From assembly GCA_011316305.1 (NCBI GenBank), contig SAUG01000021.1:186001-250000 (forward strand): a DNA stretch of 64,000 bases, read 5' to 3'. Position numbers and translations under genes: made by a program. Every line of letters starts with the position of its first letter. Positions within the stretch are counted from its first letter, which is position 1. Source of the stretch: Rusavskia elegans. Its lineage: Eukaryota > Ascomycota > Lecanoromycetes > Teloschistales > Teloschistaceae. Of this stretch, positions 1 to 11,557 are shown piece after piece. The notes beneath the pieces were generated by a model that was given only the letters and a program-made list of their open reading frames with translations, was not told the origin of the DNA and searched no databases.

Positions 1-545
1 ACATTGCCACATTCGAGGACTCGGGCAAGTGTAAGGGGTACGCGTGGATCACGTTCGCAGAGATCGAAGCTGCGGAGGCTGCAGTGAGGGGGTACATCAT
101 GAAAAAGGCTGTGGATGAGGACGACGAGGACGAAAACGGGAGCGAGGACGGCGAACCTTCTAGATCTAGGCAGAAATCCAAGAAAAAGAAACCAAAGGAA
201 CGGAAATGGTGGGTCAACAAAGTCAGAGGCCGACAGTTGAGGATGGAATTTGCAGAAGATGCAACGGTACGGTACAAGAAGCGATTTGGGAAAGATGCCC
301 CAGCGCGTGCAAACGGACAAGGGGCTTCTGTAGAAGAGGAGGGAACAGCTCCAACGAACGACGCTCCGACAGTTGACACCACGGAGGCAAAGCCCAAGTT
401 TCGTCAACGAGACTCTGACCCGCCGCGTCGTCCGCCAAAGAAGGCAGACGCCCGCAACGTCAAACCAGGAGCTGCTCTCGCTGCAGCGCCTCGGCAGGCT
501 GGTGGTATTGTCGCTGGTCAAGGGAAGAAGATCACCTTTGACTGA
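1..545 (+). CDS. NOP13: Nop13-like nucleolar RNA-binding protein, 3' part
   Basis: The gene is open at the left edge of the window and the reading frame runs from base 3 to the TGA ending at 545. The visible start is the second half of an RRM domain, with an RNP1-like motif KGYAWITF. It is followed by an acidic/basic linker, then WWVNKVRGRQLRMEFAED, which reads as a final RRM strand, then a disordered tail ending KKITFD. This order (split RRM, Asp/Glu/Lys-rich insert, RYKKRFG, basic tail) is what I know from fungal Nop13, a nucleolar protein linked to pre-60S ribosome assembly. Function is inferred from the family. The N-terminus and first RRM lie outside the window. A GTG at 84 is only an internal codon, not the start. 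Confidence 0.75.
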   Translation, partial: IATFEDSGKCKGYAWITFAEIEAAEAAVRGYIMKKAVDEDDEDENGSEDGEPSRSRQKSKKKKPKERKWWVNKVRGRQLRMEFAEDATVRYKKRFGKDAPARANGQGASVEEEGTAPTNDAPTVDTTEAKPKFRQRDSDPPRRPPKKADARNVKPGAALAAAPRQAGGIVAGQGKKITFD

Positions 546-923
546 GGATGCTCGCATATTCCCGTCATGCAGGGAGGGTGATTGTCTGCGCAAAGTAGAA
601 CATCAGAGATACCCCATGATTGGTGGTTGTTGTTCATAGAAAGTCGAGAGAACATCGAATTTCTCTTGCTCATCTCGTTGACATGAACGTATAATGTCCC
701 CTTGCGCGTAGAACGCCTTCGCTTTCCACCCTCTGTATACCGGGTATCATCTCTTCCAGACCCATGAACAGATCGGCACACCGCGCGCATGTATACCGTG
801 CATCTTCGTACCATCCACGCGCTCGAGTAATCTACTTCATCTTCCTCCCACTCGCCGCACTGCATCATAGTCAAATCCAACCTCTACCCACTCACCTAAG
901 GAATCAACCAAACAACATCAAAC
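546..923. other. Convergent 3' intergenic region
   Basis: Lies between the stop of the Nop13-like gene and the stop of the small membrane-protein gene on the other strand. It should hold both 3' UTRs. The ATG-started frame at 764-1006 (+) is C/T-rich and antisense to the last exon of the neighbour. I see no other gene here. Confidence 0.6.
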
Positions 924-1355
924 TCACCTCCCTATCCTCTTCCCCTTCTCCTCCTCCTGCTGACCCCACAACCCCCCCGTCCAACTCGAGAAATTCCACG
1001 CCTTGACCAAAATACTGCCACAAACTCGTTAGCCGTCCACTATACCTTTCCCCTTCGCCTTAGCCTTCCCCTCTCCTACTCCCCCCCTCCCTCACCAATC
1101 CAACCACCCAACCCCCAAAAGATAAAACAAGCAAACATACCTCTGCGTCCGATCAACATACCCTTCCCTCCCCACCTCCTTAACACCAACCCTCATCCCA
1201 TCCTTCGTCAACACAACATGTTTCCTCTCCATGCGCTTCTCCGTCTGCGTCTTGACGTCCGTGGCGATGGTGTAGATTGCATAGGCGATGAAGGCGAAGA
1301 TGGATAGGAGGATGACGAGGAGGAGGAGAGGGAGGAGGCGGGTGAGGGTTGACAT
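924..1355 (-). CDS. Small single-pass membrane protein, conserved in fungi
   Basis: Two exons, 1355-1141 and 1014-924, give 101 residues. The GT at 1140-1139 and AG at 1016-1015 join ...YVDRTQ to SILVKAWNFSSW. The start is the ATG at 1355, because the open frame upstream is Pro/Thr-rich and looks like untranslated leader. Residues about 6-28 form one strongly hydrophobic helix near the N-terminus, followed by TEKRMERKHVV, a basic patch, then a short hydrophilic tail. The pattern (hydrophobic N-terminus, VLTKDGMRVGVKEV, YVDRTQS) resembles an uncharacterised fungal family I have seen, with no assigned function that I can name. A one-pass organelle or ER membrane protein is the most that can be inferred. 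Confidence 0.65.
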
Positions 1356-1948
1356 TTTTTCGTGGGGGCTTGTTCTTATCGCTGTTGCTATGCTTTGGGT
1401 GTTCGGTGGAGGAAGATGGACGAAGGTATGTGTGATTTTGGGTTTCGTTGGGGCTCGACGAGGGGGCCGGTTTTGGAGGGGAATAAACGAAGGGGTGGTG
1501 TGTGGTGGAAAAGGTAGCGTATGAGTGGTGAGTCGCGTGCGCAGAACGGAAGGGTGAGAGGGTCTTGTGCGCGAAGACGGCAGCTGGTCTAGATATGGTA
1601 GCTTCTTCCAGGCTTGCGATCCAAGGCTACGAAGGATTTGTCGGTTGTATATGGCGCAGTTGTAGGCTATGGGCGATGATGGCATAGCCTCAGGGGAGCA
1701 AACATGCATTCGGAGGATCTGCATTCAATAATCCAAGGCGCCGCGCGTCAACCATGCAACATCAACAACGGCTGACAGCATTCTTCGGTACCTCGATACA
1801 GGATTCCGATTTAACGATTGCTCGAATGACTTTGGAATTGAACAGTCGGGCAGCTTTTCAGCCAATCTGCACTTTTCTGCGACGAGGATGACATTTCATC
1901 GACATCGACGCAGTACATGGTAAACGCTACACTGGCTCATATCCATAA

Positions 1949-4900
1949 TCATGATGCAAAAAGCCTAATCCCACTCGCTGGAGCGCCGATCTCGCATACC
2001 TCGCAAACTCTACACAATTTGCCCTTGTATTCCGAATGATGCTTCGAGCCATCGAAGGGGCAAGAGGCGCTGGGCGAGCCGTTGTAAATGGGGGTATAAG
2101 ATGAGGCACACACGTCAAATTCGGCAAATTGATCGTATTCGATATCGATTTTGTCTTGGGGGCTGCGTTCACATGATGACTTGATCTTCTTAGCCTGCGA
2201 TGTGTGTTAGCATTCAGAACGCCATGTCTGTGAATTCGGAGCCATACCTGGTCAAGAAGTTTGGCCGATCCACCATTGGCCAGCATTCGGTTCGCAAAGC
2301 TCAGCGCCGACGACAGGTTCTTGTTAGCAAACGCAAACTTCATCGCAGCCATCAAGGCTATCTGCCGATGTGCGACTTCCAGCTTGGGAATCGTAAAGTA
2401 AGCCGAAAGCTCCAGACTTCGCTTGAGATTCGCCTCGCCATCCGTCGAGAGGGCTCGACGCTCCAGCTCCATGGCCATAGCTGTCGTGTATTCGGTCGCC
2501 GTCGAGATGATCTTCTTCGCCTCGCCCACCTGTGATTGCGAGCCCACAGCGTTGACCAGTAGAGAGTGGAGTATTCGCTTGAATGTTTTGAGACCCTCGT
2601 CAAGCTTGTTGCTCTTCATGGCATTGTAACCCTCTTGCAGATCCGTGGTGGCGATAGACTCCAGATCTCTTGGGATGATTGGTAGGACCTTCCGTGAATC
2701 TGTTTCGTCTGTCGTTCTTCGAACATAGTTGATCAAAGGCGGTAGCCCTGCAGTCGCTGGCATGAATGTCTTCGAAGCCTGGTATATCTCGAGGAATCGA
2801 GGTTTCAATGGAATGAAATTGACAGCCCCGACTTGTCTGTTGAGGAGCTGCATCGCCGTCTCAAAGGAACCTGCGGCAGCATGGTCCGCAGCGATAGGCG
2901 AATTGCGTGCCCACATCTCTGCTTCGCTGCTACCTGCTCCGGCTTCTGCTGACTCCACGTTAACGAAATCATTATCGGCCTCGACGTTGATGTCTTCGCC
3001 CATGTCCCACCCGGCCGCATCTTCTTCGTCTTCTTCCCCAAGCTGGTCCCCTCGCTTTGCGTCATCATCCTCAGGTATACCATCCGCATGATCAAAGCCA
3101 TTGGTGACAGGAGCATCCTCATCCACAGCGCCAACCTCACCTAACAAAGCCTTCTCAAAGAATGAATGAGACGTAGCCTTGACAGGCCAATTAGCCTTAT
3201 GAGTTGGTACAACAGGCGTTGGCGGTTTCAGAGGCTGTCCAATTTGAGGAAGGTTCATCTGCTCGTCCGTCAGACCAGTGATGTCCAATATTTCTTGGCA
3301 CTCCTGTTCCAGCCCGTGTGTTTTGGCTGTTGTGTAGGCGAGCGGGTAAAGGTCGATGTCCTTGAACAGTTGAATTCGGCTCTCAACATCGCCCATGTAT
3401 AGAGCGTTCTGGAAACGTGAAGTAAAGTCTCCACGGTGTTCGGCAATCTTAGCCATTCGCGCCAACTTTTCTTGGTCGCCCGTCGAGAGATAGAGGAAAG
3501 ATAGCTTATCGAAACTTCGAAGCTTTTGGTAGGCCATTTCGACTGTTTGATGGTTTCCGTGCGAGAGCGCTTCTGTGCCCAAACGAGTCCAAAGTTTCGG
3601 CCGGTCAAGTTGCTTGGCCATTTCGACCGCGACATCAAGGTTACCACACTCAATGGCGAGTTCAAAACGAGTCTGAGGATCCTGGACGAACTGCAAGGCG
3701 ATTTCAGGGTAACCTTTCTTTTGCAGATACGAGATGATACTTTGACCCACAAGACTTGACGTCTTGATGATCTGCAGCATCTCTTCATAGTTGCGCTTGA
3801 CAAGTGCAAGCTTGAATCGATACTATTGATCAGAAAGAGGTTAGCGCCATGTAACAGCTGTATACCCATTCCGGCCAAGAGGTGGACGAGCGAAACAACA
3901 TACCTCTGTTGGATCAATATCGAGGACCTTCGGCTTTGATGCTCGATCCAGGCAATATACGCTACGAGCCTTAACCCGTGTCAGATAGACGGTCTGGTCC
4001 AGAGTCCGGACAATTCCATTGTCGCCATTCAAGAGGCTGTATTTGATGTGATTGAGTGTTGAATAGAGGAGAACGCCGGCGTCGTCCCAGGCAGCGGATT
4101 TGATCCGTATTGTTTCATGCAACGTACTAACTTGTTCGAGCGACTTTGTAACAATCGTAACATTATGCTTGCTCAGCAAGGCAGCGTAAAGACCGTCGTT
4201 TGACCACACAACGTACTTGACTCCGGCAACAGTGAGCTCTGCGAGCGACTTCTTCTGCTGAATATCATAAAGCGAGACTATCGTCGGAGTGATAAGTAAC
4301 AAGCATCCTGTGCCCCCAAAATAGATATCAGTAGTGCCTGGTGGAGGCTTGATGGTCTTGGTGGTAGAGTTGCTGAGATCTTTGATATCAATCTGCTGAG
4401 TAGATTGGGTAAAGACCGCGAACCGATTTCTGGCAACGAAGATGGCGGAGTTACCCTGCCCTCGTTTGATATCTGTAGGTTCGACGGCGCCGGAAGCATC
4501 GCGTGGCAGATTGACAAGTTCGTAGATGCCGCTGTCGGCAGGAGATGTCACCAAAATTGCTCTCTGTCCATCGGTCTCAAGTCAGTCACAGCTTGAGGAA
4601 AAACGGCTGATGCTAGCAGCCAGGATGTGCAATGGGATGTGATCGAAAGGCACCAGGATTACGTACCTCGGCAGGGTTGTAGGACATGGTACGAGGTGGC
4701 AGCCAGGGACTCCCGAACTTCTTCAATGACAGCATTGAAGGGGTTTCGATATTCTTGGCGAAGTCATAAGAGCGGACATGCTTGTCTTTGGTAATGTAGA
4801 AGAGCTGGTTCTGATAGATCGCTGAAGCTGGTCGTTCTCGTTCAAGTTTGAATACCATGACTCCATTATCGTGTCCTGCAGCAAACAGATTGATTACCGG

Positions 4901-5941
4901 ATGGGCGGCGAGCACCCAAAAGCGGTCGCTTTCCCGCTTGAACGACTGCACCGAAGTTCGTTTGTTCAGATCCCAAATCCGTATCGTTTTGTCCTCACCG
5001 ACCGACAAGATGAGATCCTGGTGTGGATGGAAGAGACATGCTGAGGAATTCTGGAAATGACCTCGACAGGTGTCTACTTCCCATGCCTTGGTTTCACTCA
5101 TCCTCCACAGCTTGACGAGTCGGTCATCGCCCGAAGACACGATCAGGGGTAATGTGGGATGGAAAGCCACCCAGTTGACACCGCGGTCGTGACCTTCCAG
5201 GACGAACTTGACCACCGCGTCAGTATTGCCAAACATGTCTGCTTGATTCGCATTTGTCCGGGACATCTGGTCCTCGAAGGTCATGGAAGTGGGAGCAGAG
5301 TGCTTTTTCCTCAGCCCAGATATGTCCCATACTCGGACGGACTGGTCTAATGAGGCCGACACTATCAAGTCATCTTTGGGATGGAACTGTGCGCACATCG
5401 TATAGTGGTTGTGGCCGGTCATGGTGCAGATGAGGGATCTGTTTTGCCAATTCCATATTCTTATGGTCTGATCATCCGAGCTAGACAAGATCCAAGGTAG
5501 CTCATGGTGGAAAAAGACCGTCCTTACGTAGTCCAAGTGACCGTTCAAGGTGAATAGGCAACGTCGAGTCTGGTAGGACCAGACTTTAATTTTGTAATCA
5601 TCCCCGCCCGACACGAAGAGCGGTTGTGTCTTGTGGAAGTCAATACCCCGGACAGGGCCATCATGTTCCTCGAATCTGTCGATCAAGGTCCCCATGCGGT
5701 AGTCCCATAGCTGGATCGTCGAGGAATGGAGTGAGACAAGGATCCACGGGCTATTGAGCTCGTCGGTAAGTGAACCATGTACGATTGACAGTGAGAGCTG
5801 ACCGTTTGGGGTGAAAAGCAATGCCCTTTGCTCTCGAAGATTTGGACTCGAACTTGCAAGAAGAAATAGTCATTAGTGGCTTTCCCGTGAGCTATAGGTG
5901 ATCTCGAAGCATACCTTGGTGAGCATGTTGGGCGCAGACAT
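1949..5941 (-). CDS. COP1: Coatomer subunit alpha (alpha-COP)
   Basis: Six exons: 5941-5915, 5852-5803, 5750-4667, 4563-3904, 3822-2248 and 2194-1949, giving 1213 residues, the usual size of alpha-COP. The protein starts MSAPNMLTK and continues [15 protein letters not shown], the hallmark alpha-COP start. A run of WD40 repeats follows ([42 protein letters not shown]) over about residues 1-330, then the central alpha-solenoid and an acidic linker. The Cys-containing C-terminal domain ends SGIRLFAS. It is the scaffold of the COPI coat that returns Golgi and ER proteins in retrograde vesicles. All splice junctions keep frame and join conserved words. The first two exons are very short (27 and 50 bp). 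The gene looks intact. Confidence 0.97.
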
Positions 5942-6481
5942 ATTGCCGGTTGAGAGGGTGAGATGCGAATGCGCCCAAACAATTCGGCCACCATGCAGGT
6001 GCAATTGAGATACGACGTGGTATCAGATTGAATGAGAGAGTCACGAATCGCGCTTGAAGAGTTAGATGGACGTTGTATTGAAGAATCTGGCAAATTCAAG
6101 ATACAGAGGTGTCTCAAGCTTCAAAACAGATATCCTCGTGTGTGCGGAAAGTGGCCGCCTGCCTGCTTCAGCCTCACGAGGATTTGATACAAGACACATT
6201 CAGCACCTTGATATAGGATTCCGTTCTAATTGGTGCTTAGATGCGACTGTAAAGCTTGTGCAAGGGCTTATATTGACATATGACGGTACTACTGTAGAGG
6301 TTTTAGAGGTTCGTTTGCTATACGTCCCTCTTTGCGACTGGCTTTCGACACAACGAGACCGACCACTTTAATAACCTCCTGAGTCTCCATCGAACTCTCT
6401 CTTGTCTTGCTCTGTTCTCATGTTACCTTACAGAAAAGGTTTTTGGTCAGCGTATGGCACACTTCAAACTCGTTTTACTCG
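5942..6481. other. Upstream region of coatomer alpha
   Basis: 540 bp between the coatomer start and the 3' end of the secreted protein gene on the same strand. It should carry the coatomer promoter and the neighbour's 3' UTR. Short open frames here match no exon. No clear element was recognised. Confidence 0.5.
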
Positions 6482-7156
6482 TCAAGCTTCAAGTGTTTGA
6501 TTCGCAACGGTATCCAGATACAGACTATGCTCATTTCTGACAATCCTATCCATCAAGCTCCCAGTCTCATAAACGAGGACCCCAATGGACCCAGTCGACC
6601 GCCCCTTGGGGACCCAGCCAGCACTCGGGTAATCTCCCCCCTTGTACACGCACGTTCTTTCGACCTCGGCCGCAGCGTTCCGCAGCTCATCCAATGTCTC
6701 GACGTCAGTAGGCGGCCAGACCTTTGGATATACTCCAGGTGGCAAGAAGTTTGGAGGAAGACCAGCCAACATTATGACTGCAATAGTGCATGTACCTGCA
6801 GAATAGACTCTGGGCGTTGCCAGGGGCAGAAGGGTCGAGACTTTGTGTGCGCCTGGGGTAAGAAACTCGAAGCGTTGGGAGCCGGATTTGGCACCTTCGG
6901 CTACGCGGAAAAGTTCGAGGGCTTGGATGCAGTCGGTATGTCTGATGGTGTGCGGCTGCCAGGCAGGCAAGCGATTGCATTTCCTCATGCCCTGTGGTAC
7001 GGATGGTGCATTAAGATCGTCTGGCATAGCTAGTGGCTTGGGATTGGAACTCAGGGTAAGCGGAGTCGCGCAGACTGTGTGCATGATCGCTAGGACATGG
7101 ATCATTGTAAGTATACATCGGAGGAGTTTGGAATCAAACATTTCGGTCCTTGTCAT
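6482..7156 (-). CDS. Secreted cysteine-containing protein of unknown function
   Basis: Single exon, 224 residues from the ATG at 7156, or 219 from a second in-frame ATG at 7141. From the second Met the start is basic then hydrophobic, ending near HTVCA, a plausible signal peptide. The mature part has spaced cysteines (KCNR, TDCIQALELF, SAGTCTIAV, RTCVYKGG) and the pattern C-x-x-AL...LP...SGTC-I-V, followed by ELRNAA and C-x3-GG. I know this layout from a common family of fungal secreted proteins without known function. No catalytic motif is visible. An apoplastic or cell-wall protein is possible. Confidence 0.6.
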   Translation of the reverse strand: MTRTEMFDSKLLRCILTMIHVLAIMHTVCATPLTLSSNPKPLAMPDDLNAPSVPQGMRKCNRLPAWQPHTIRHTDCIQALELFRVAEGAKSGSQRFEFLTPGAHKVSTLLPLATPRVYSAGTCTIAVIMLAGLPPNFLPPGVYPKVWPPTDVETLDELRNAAAEVERTCVYKGGDYPSAGWVPKGRSTGSIGVLVYETGSLMDRIVRNEHSLYLDTVANQTLEA

Positions 7157-7407
7157 CCCTGTGGGCAGAAACGTTCAGATCCACGGACATGGGCAAGATT
7201 ATTATCAGGGTAGAGCTCTTTTTTAACGATCGCCCATATCCTGTGGTGCCTGAGGAGTACCGAATAGAAGCGAAGTCTTTCTGGAAGTGCGGATAAACAG
7301 ATCCGCCTCATTTTCCGCAAACCCTGCCGTGCGTGGCATTCGATCAAGATGTGCGGAGACAGTGCATGCCAACAGATGGTTGCAACTTCCCAGTCATGCC
7401 TAGATTG

Positions 7408-10400
7408 TTATATTCTCCAATTCGCAGATCTTGTTCTCCACCCCGATCTCTTCCTCTTGAGCTCCAGAATTCCCCACACGACGACCCTATAGATAACCAC
7501 GCAAGCACCCAGCGCGGCCAGATTCTTGCCAGGATCCGTATCCAGACTGTACAAGGTCAACACCTCCGCCCCCGTCCTCAATCCTCCCCATTGCTCGCCT
7601 CCATCGGGACACGTAAAGTGCAATCCTCGCAACGTGTATGGTGCAAGGTTACCCAAACTCCATTTGATAGGACTCAAGTGATTCCACGCCTGCAAGAAAG
7701 CCGGTATGTCTAGACTCATGACGCCACCCATGATGGTTGCGAGACTCAGAATGACCGAGGTGACGTTAACCGCAAACCCCGTGTGCGCGAAGAGGGTGTT
7801 GAACATGATTCCAACAGATTCGCCGCAGGAGACGACGGCGAAGCAGTTGAACGCTACAACGAAGAATAAAGCGACACTGCGAGGCAGGCCGGCGGCAATA
7901 ACGGTGAGCAGAGCAAAAATCAGCGACGTGACGATCTCGAAGGGAATTTCAAGCACGGTATAGGTGAGGAGGAAAGACGTGACGCTGTAAGCGTTGTCAT
8001 CGTGTTCGTGGTAGAAGACCGCCTTTTCCGTAGGGTAAACAGCGACGTTCTGAAGCATGCCAACAAAATATAGCGCGGCGAATTCTTGAATGAAACCGAG
8101 GCGGGTTTGGATGCTGTAGGTGTTCGACTGGAGGGGGGCGAAGAATAGCGTGAGAATTGACGGCGAACCCAAGGACCTGGGTAGTGCGAGCGATGAGCGC
8201 GGTAGGGCTGCGCCGAAAGTTGAGGAAAGACCGGTATATGAGGATTGGGAAGGCGATAGTGAAGGGCGTCGATGAACGTGCGAGGGAGCCTAATTCAGCT
8301 GGGGTGTCGATATGGGATGTCGTCAGAACGAGGCGCGTGTTCGTTGTATCGAAGTTCAGAATCAGAGAGCGGACTTGCTCGCGGGTAGCAGTCTCTTTAG
8401 TGGCTTGCTGTAGGTTCACAGTGATAAGATCAAGAGCGAAGTCGGCTGGATTGGTTGCTGTAGGACAGTGGAATCCCAAAGATTCAAAACAAGGAAGCAT
8501 GTCGACTCCCTTGCCAGCGAAAACAGGAGATCCACCTCGAGCAAGAAGCAGGATGTGACCGAAGTGGCTGAAAAGATCCGACCGTGCTTGGTGAATAGTG
8601 AGAATAAGCGTTCTTCCTTCCTCGGCGAGGCCTCTGAGTATCGTCATGATCGAGGAAGCTGTAAAAGCATCGAGACCGGAAGTTGGTTCGTCAAGTAATA
8701 GTATCTGAGGGTCCGTCAGGATTTGGATCGCGATGGTCACTCGTCGCTTTTCGCCGCCACTGATCCCTTTGATAAGGTTGTCTCCAACGAGGTTATCAGC
8801 GCAATCCCTGAGCCCTAACTTGAGCAATATAGACTCTGCGCGTTGTCGCTTTTGGGTCTTTGAGAGGTGGGTAGGTAAGCGTAAAGCCGCTGCAAATTGC
8901 AGATTCTCCCGCACGGTCAAACAGGGAAACAGAGCGTCATCGTCCTGGCAGACGTAGGAACAGATAGATTGTACGACCTCAGGAGACGGAAGCGCGTTGT
9001 TGAATTTGAGGACCCCCTTGGACTCGTACATAGTGGACAAAGAATCATGCAGTCGGCCAGCCATGAGGTTGAGAAGCGAGGTTTTGCCGGACCCAGAAGG
9101 ACCCATAATAACATTAAGAAGCCCAGGCACGAATGCAGCGTTAATAGGTTTGAGTATCGACTTCTTCTCGGACTTTCTCAATCTCCAATTTCGCTTCTGT
9201 ATGCCCAGGCTGTAATCCTGCAGAGTGACTTTGATGGTTCGTCTGCCGTCCGGTGAATGAGCGGCCAATTCTTCTTTCCCTAGAGAGGTATCAAGCTCTG
9301 TCTGTCGCGCTCTAGAGATGCCAATCCCCACTGGTTTGTACTTCAGTATCGCTGCTGCTCCGAGATAGAAGGCAATAATGAATGCCAGTAGCACGAGGAT
9401 CGGTCGTATGATCCAGTCAGGTGGGAATCCAAGAGACCGCATCACATATGCCCCGGTATACTCTTCACAAGCGGCATCAGACGCATCCCCTGGAGACGGA
9501 CAGTCGTAGACCCGACCAGCTGGATTCGAGGTATGGCCGACAAATTCATTGGCAGCCAAAGCCCCAAATCCGTAAAACACATAAGCAGTCCATTTCAGCC
9601 ACCTCATCCACACAGGTATCTGGTTACTTTGGACGAAGTAGCCACACCCTAAGGACTGTAAAGTATATGCCATGTTTGCGATTAGCGAGGCACCAGCAAA
9701 ATTGCGCGATACGGAAACGCAAACCATCGATAGGGTAACTGCTATTTATTGCATAAGGAGGTTGACAGCGAAAAAAACAAAGAATTGACTTGCGCGGGCG
9801 TCGAACCCAACCATGAAATAAAATATAACGGAATAGATCAACGGCACTGGGAGATCTTCCACAAATACTCGGGCCAGTCGGCGGGAGATCAGAAAAGAGG
9901 GAACGCTGATCACCCCTTCAGCGTATTCGCGATCGAAGAGCTCAATGTCGATCGTCAGTCTATATGTTTCGAAGAGTAAGATGAGGTAGCCCTGAAGGGC
10001 GGCCGCTGTGTAAATAGCGCCTTGTCGACTGCGTATACCGGCCAGGCTGCCATCGAGGTTGAGAAAGATCCATCCTGTGATGATTGCCATACTGATAGCT
10101 TCTATCAGGCTTCCCACCATACCCATAGGGTCCCGATACGTTATCTTGAAAGTTCTTACGGTCAAGACTTTTATTTGTCGACCAAGGGACGCGTGCTTTC
10201 GGGCTTTCCTGACTTTCGCTTGGGCAAGCTCAGCCTCCGTCCTTTCATCAGCTATCCAGGAAGTTCTGTTCTCGGAAGAGGTCCGCCAGGCCTGCTTGAG
10301 CATCTCCACACGACTAGAGGAGTTCTTCTCCAAATCAGGGGATCGGATGTCAACGGCTGCAAGATCGACCAGGAACTCCGCCGGATTGACGAAAGCAGGT

Positions 10401-11311
10401 AAAGCAAAGCCCAGGCCCTCGAAGTATGATACAGAATCTCTTGCAATCCCGCTGTACACACTTGCGCCACCAGATAGGAGCACAAGTCTGTCAAAGAGTC
10501 CCTATAATTCGGAACGCGGCTGATGAATCGTGACGATTATTGTACGACCCTTTACTGCTAGTAACTTAAGAGTTTTAACAAGCTGGAAAGCACTTGCAGC
10601 ATCCAGCCCAGTAGTGACCTCTTCAAGGAATAATACTGATGGATTAGCCAGCATCTGAACGCCCAGCGAGGTGCGCCTCTTTTCGCCCCCAGAACAGCCT
10701 TTATGGACACTGTTCCCTAATCTCGTGTTGGCACACTCTTTCAAGCCCAGCTCGAGGATGACGTCTTCAACCACCCGGCGTCTTTCGTCCGGACTCGTCG
10801 GAGGTGGAAGCCGTAGCTCAGCAGCGTAGAGTAAGGTTTCCCTGACGGTTAAGGTAGGTACCAAGACGTCGTGTTGCATGACGTACGCGCTCCGAATGCT
10901 GGAGATCCGTTGGCTGCCATTGTAGAGGATGCTCCCAGTGATTTGAAGTCTGCTGCCACCAATCCTGTGGGACAGTGCATGCAGCATTGTTGTCCTCCCA
11001 CTCCCACTCCCTCCCAATATCGCGGTGAGACTACCGCTCGGCATATCGGCGTTGACATCGTGGAGTATGGTCTTGTAATCCCTAGGCGAGTCATTCTTTC
11101 CACGTTTGCAACCAGCCAAAAGCCCTGCAAGTGCTCCAGGTGAAACATCGATGTTGGCAGAAAGATTTTGGACTTGGACTGTCACTGCTTTGACAGCACG
11201 AAACGAAAGATCATTTTCAGTGTCTTCGGTAGCCGTTCTGGTGCTGTCTTCTGCAGGTTTGTGCTCACGACCAGCTTCTAGGTCCTCATCCATTATCCGT
11301 ACCGGAGACAT
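7408..11311 (-). pseudogene. Full-size ABCG transporter, pseudogene
   Basis: The frame from ATG 11311 encodes NBD1 (Walker A GGSGSGRTT, signature CSGGEKRR, Walker B LFLEEVTTGLDA, H-loop TIHQPRSE). TMD1 follows, then NBD2 (GPSGSGKTS, ISGGEKRR, LLLDEPTSGLDA) and TMD2, ending near 7408. This is the (NBD-TMD)x2 layout of fungal full-size ABCG exporters. Three lesions break it. A TAG at 10504-10502 lies just after PRSEL, where relatives keep Trp, and the frame resumes GLFDRLVLLSGG. A TAA at 9748-9746 lies after NLLMQ, where Tyr is expected, and the frame resumes IAVTLSM. An extra base near 8156-8157 shifts TMD2 from one frame to another at ...VLGFAV/ILTLFF. No intron removes these without deleting conserved residues. 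NBD1 also has Arg for the Walker A Lys. The gene is divergent to the dioxygenase-like gene, 246 bp away. Confidence 0.88.
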
Positions 11312-11557
11312 CGTGAGCTTCCGTTGGAGGCCACCGCAGAGCGTCGGCTGCCCGTGTTGTGGGTTCTGCCATGTTTAAAAGTAAGACTGTAATAATTGAG
11401 CAGGATTCGGCACGTGGTTGGCAGAACGGTGGGTAACGGTCGGTGACGCTTCGATGTTTGCGGACAATTTATTAGTGCCTTGGATTTTTTGCCGAGGCCG
11501 CGGATCTTTCATCTCGCTTCGCAAACGAGGTCGCATCGTCATCATGCAATTTACTCT
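11312..11557. promoter_or_regulatory. Shared divergent promoter of ABCG pseudogene and dioxygenase-like gene
   Basis: The two start codons point away from each other across 246 bp, so both promoters must lie here or overlap the leaders. A short co-regulated pair is inferred from spacing only. No specific operator was recognised. Confidence 0.45.

Noticed and set aside
1356..1724. N-terminal extension of the small membrane protein to ATG 1724
   Set aside because: Pro/Thr-rich, low-complexity and in front of a well-placed ATG; looks like 5' leader.
10440..10560. Intron that would remove the TAG in the ABCG gene (acceptor at ...TATAG)
   Set aside because: It would delete the H-loop TIHQPRSE, which is essential and conserved, and the later TAA and frameshift would remain.
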